DNA of 64,000 bases. Origin: Agroathelia rolfsii. Its lineage: Eukaryota; Basidiomycota; Agaricomycetes; Amylocorticiales; Amylocorticiaceae. How positions within the stretch are numbered: position 1 is the stretch's first letter; the number at the start of each line of letters is the position of its first letter. The stretch covers positions 3,162,001 through 3,226,000 of the forward strand of contig JABRWF010000001.1 in assembly GCA_018343915.1 (NCBI GenBank). The letters run 5' to 3'. The notes below the pieces were generated by a model. That model did no database searches. It saw only the letters and a list, made by a program, of their open reading frames with translations, and was not told where the DNA came from. The translations under genes were made by a program, and so were the position numbers. This document shows positions 61,261-64,000 of the stretch, piece by piece.

Positions 61261-64000
61261 ATGTCGTTTATTACCCACGTCGCAACAGCACCTCCCACGC
61301 CTTCATCTGGTCTTGCGCATTTGTCTCTCTCCGAGCACAACCAATCTAACCCGATTGATCTCACTCTCGACGACGAAGACGAAAACGATTTTGCATCCAG
61401 TGCAGGACCCTCGACAAACCATGCACAATTAGAAAGAAACCTCAAACGGCGCCGCATAGACTCATTATCTCCGTATTCGGGTATTTCTTGGCTACACCCT
61501 CCTGCATTCGGTTCTCCTGGGAGTGTCTACACTGGACAAGCGCCTGATATGCGACATGGCATTATGGAAGCAAGGAACACAGCTCCTACGCATATGCAGG
61601 AGTTTGCACCTTACATTCCCCCATTTGCCGGATCATCTCGCTCATCATCCATGCATCAGCCTCCCTCAGCGTCTTCTCCGATAATAACACCATCTCCGTT
61701 TGTTGCAGCAGCCAGGACACAGCATGAGAGCAAGCAAGTAATCGATCTAACAACATCTCCCTCTCCTCCTCCCGAATCTTTGCTCTCCTCTCAGAGCCAA
61801 GGTGTCGAAAGTCTGCCGCCGAGGACACCAGTATGCATCGGACAATTACAAGCAAAAGCCCTAATTCTATATCCCGTATCGTATTTACACTCGCAAACTC
61901 AAGTGCAAGGACAAGACGAATGGGCCGACGTCCGGCTCCAAGCCGACAGCGAACCTGCGAAGAGTACGACCATCCACATATCGGCCCCTCACGGCACCTG
62001 CTCTCCTGAAAGCCCATCAGAGGAAAGTTTTGCTTTGGTCGAAACGAGCGCTGCGAAACACTTGGGTCCTATGCTCTTCAAAGGATTGATTAGACTCGAA
62101 GGCAAGATCAAGAGAGGATCACCGAATGTATTTCTCTCTCTTTGCTTTGCTTTCTAAATTAGGAGTCTTGAGCTCAACGAGAGATATTTACAGCTGCCTA
62201 TACTTCCCATGGTCATGTTGATTTTCACTCCGAAAGGCAACGTCCCTGTAGTGGGAAATTTTCTTAAGCAAATTCGTCTTTTGCTTGACCATCCGTCGTG
62301 GCCCTTCGACTACATCCGTATCCGACATTACCAGAATCCTCACAGTCCTCCACCGGGTGGTCATGTCCAAGCGTCTTTGGCACATAGGCCCATGGTCCAA
62401 AACCGTTGGAGTGCGCAGACGCCAACTGGGAAGAGCGTTGAAATTCAAAGAAGTCAGGTTGATGACCTCTTTCGAAGTCTCAAGGACGGTGATGAGCTTG
62501 AAGAGACGGAAGCAAGTGCGTTCCGCGTTTGTTATTCTTTCACATGATCATTAACCCTTATATATTTGTAGCGGCTGATGTTGCTTCGCCACTGTACCCA
62601 CATCAGAAGAAGGCTCTGACGTTCCTGCTTGAACGAGAGCGGGAACGACTTGGTTCCGATGGGAGATCCTCATCCCTCTGGCAGGAGATGTTGAACCCCA
62701 TAACAGGACAGAGGTCTTGGCAACACGCTGTCACTAATCAAGAACGCTTCGAATACCCACACGAATGCAAGGGATCAATTTTAGCTGACGACGTAGGTGT
62801 TCATATTTTCTGGAAAATGTCCTAACTACTCACGCTCGTAAATTAAGATGGGTCTGGGCAAGACCATCACGTGTGTCGCTCTCATCGCCGCGACCTATGG
62901 CTCTGCGCAAGAATTCGCCCATGCACCTATGGAATGTGTTGAGCCAGGGCCAAAGGTACCGGAAGAGGATTCATTATCTGCTGCCCATTTCGCCAATTCT
63001 GTCTGGGGTGTCTCCATGACGAACCCGTCAGGATCGTCCAGTAATAGCAAGGGGAAACGGAGCCGGCAAGACACCAAGGCAGAAGCTAACTATGCCCGTG
63101 CATGTAGAATCAAGCTACGTAGTCGTGCTACCCTCATCATATGCCCTTTGTCCACCGTATCGAACTGGGAAGATCAAATTCGTGAACACTGGAACGGACC
63201 TGTCACAATTGTTGGTGGTGGCTCATGTGTCAGCTCGGGCGCTGTATCCTCTGCATCCGGAAGCAAGCAACGTAACGGACATCCTCTACGTATTTGTATC
63301 TATCATGGGAACGCCCGAAGAGCAGAACCCGAATTCTTAGCTGATTTCGATGCCGTCATTACCACGTTCTCGACTCTCGCCACAGAGTATTCCAAGCAGA
63401 CTCGTAGTATTGCTAACTCTGGAGAATGTGCCGAAGAAGAAGAGCCTGACGAAGACCACTGCTGGCCAGAAGGGGGAACAACGGCTGAATCCACCAAATC
63501 CAAGGCGCTGAAAAGGAAGAAGTGTACCGAGATCACTAGTGCACTTCAAAGCATACATTGGTTCCGAGTCGTCCTTGATGAAGCACAGTACGTGATTGTA
63601 TGAGCTCTATATTCAATCTTTTTCTCGTCTGAGGTGATTGTGTAGCTCTATCAAGGAGACTAACACCGTGGCTTCTCGCGCTTCATGCGATCTCATAGCC
63701 GATCGTCGACTATGCCTCACGGGCACGCCGGTGCAGAACAAACTCGACGATGTCTTTGCTCTCATCAAGTTTCTTCGCCTCCAGCCTCTCGACGATAAGA
63801 ACATCTGGACTGAATACATTGGCACACCCGTCAAGTATGGTCAGAGCCTTGGTGTCGTGCGACTCCAGACTGTCATGAAGTGTATCACTCTCCGACGAAC
63901 AAAGGATCAGACGATGCCCAACGGAAAGAAGATTCTGGCCCTTCCCCCTCGTCGCGATGAGATCCGATATTTGCGTTTTGCAGAACCTGAGCAAGCCATC
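61261..64000 (+). CDS. Snf2/Rad5-like ATPase with SUMO-interaction motifs, 3' end outside window
   Basis: The start at 61261 gives MSFITHVATAPPTPSSGLAH. Two SUMO-interaction-motif candidates lie in a disordered N-terminus: NPIDLTLDDEDEND (residues of about 36-49) and QVIDLTTSPSP (about 160). Helicase blocks follow: SPLYPHQKKALTFLLERERE (Q-motif region), ECKGSILADD joined across an intron to MGLGKTITCVALIA (motif I), RATLIICPLSTVSNWEDQI (Ia), RVVLDEAHSIKE (II, after splicing) and DRRLCLTGTPVQNKLDDVFA (III), then FLRLQPLDDKNIWTEY and ITLRRTKDQTMPNGKKIL. The frame is open to 64000, so the RING and second lobe expected of Rad5/Uls1/HLTF are not visible. No HIRAN domain is recognised. SIMs plus this lobe favour a SUMO-directed translocase, by inference. 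Confidence 0.87.

Overview
This window is nuclear DNA of a filamentous basidiomycete, most likely an Agaricomycete; the species cannot be fixed from sequence alone. The reasons are dense, short introns (about 45-70 nt) in nearly every gene, an intron-split histone H4, a fungal Zn2Cys6 regulator, seipin, Rav1, Sec3 and Isc1 orthologues of fungal type, and a 5'-truncated LINE fragment. Gene models were built by hand by joining open frames across GT-AG (and four GC-AG) introns, so internal exon edges are less certain than gene identity.

Layout. 0-8 kb: a secreted FAS1 (fasciclin) protein running off the left edge, divergent from RAV1, the V-ATPase assembly factor. 8-13 kb: Rab GDP-dissociation inhibitor, then a Q/N-rich nuclear protein with three Rap1/Myb-like modules. 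13-22 kb: methylmalonate-semialdehyde dehydrogenase, low-molecular-weight tyrosine phosphatase, SH3BGR-like thioredoxin-fold protein, a short-chain dehydrogenase, seipin and an unrecognised 212-residue protein. 22-29 kb: a small lipocalin-sized fungal protein of unknown function, a repeat-bearing spacer, an LCCL-domain membrane protein, a WG/GW- and Arg-rich protein, a LINE tail with target-site duplication, and histone H4. 29-41 kb: an HSL-type esterase, MetAP2, Isc1-type phospholipase C, NXT1/p15 and the spliceosomal helicase Prp22. 41-55 kb: a Zn2Cys6 regulator, exocyst Sec3, a homeodomain protein, ceramide glucosyltransferase and a TatD nuclease with a 9-nt microexon. 55-64 kb: two adjacent decayed genes (a ThrE/Prm10-like transporter and a broken paralogue of the 22-kb gene), an RNase III-like/dsRBD protein without the usual catalytic signature, and a SUMO-interaction-motif-bearing Snf2/Rad5-like ATPase running off the right edge.

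Most of the window is ordinary housekeeping sequence with no operon-like logic. Several genes concern membranes and lipids (Rav1, GDI, seipin, Isc1, ceramide glucosyltransferase, Sec3), but they are spread out and I do not claim a cluster. The points most worth checking are the three-module Myb protein, the broken paralogue whose stop codons are all explained by C:G-to-T:A changes, the decayed transporter beside it, the LINE insertion just upstream of histone H4, the microexon and the GC-AG introns.
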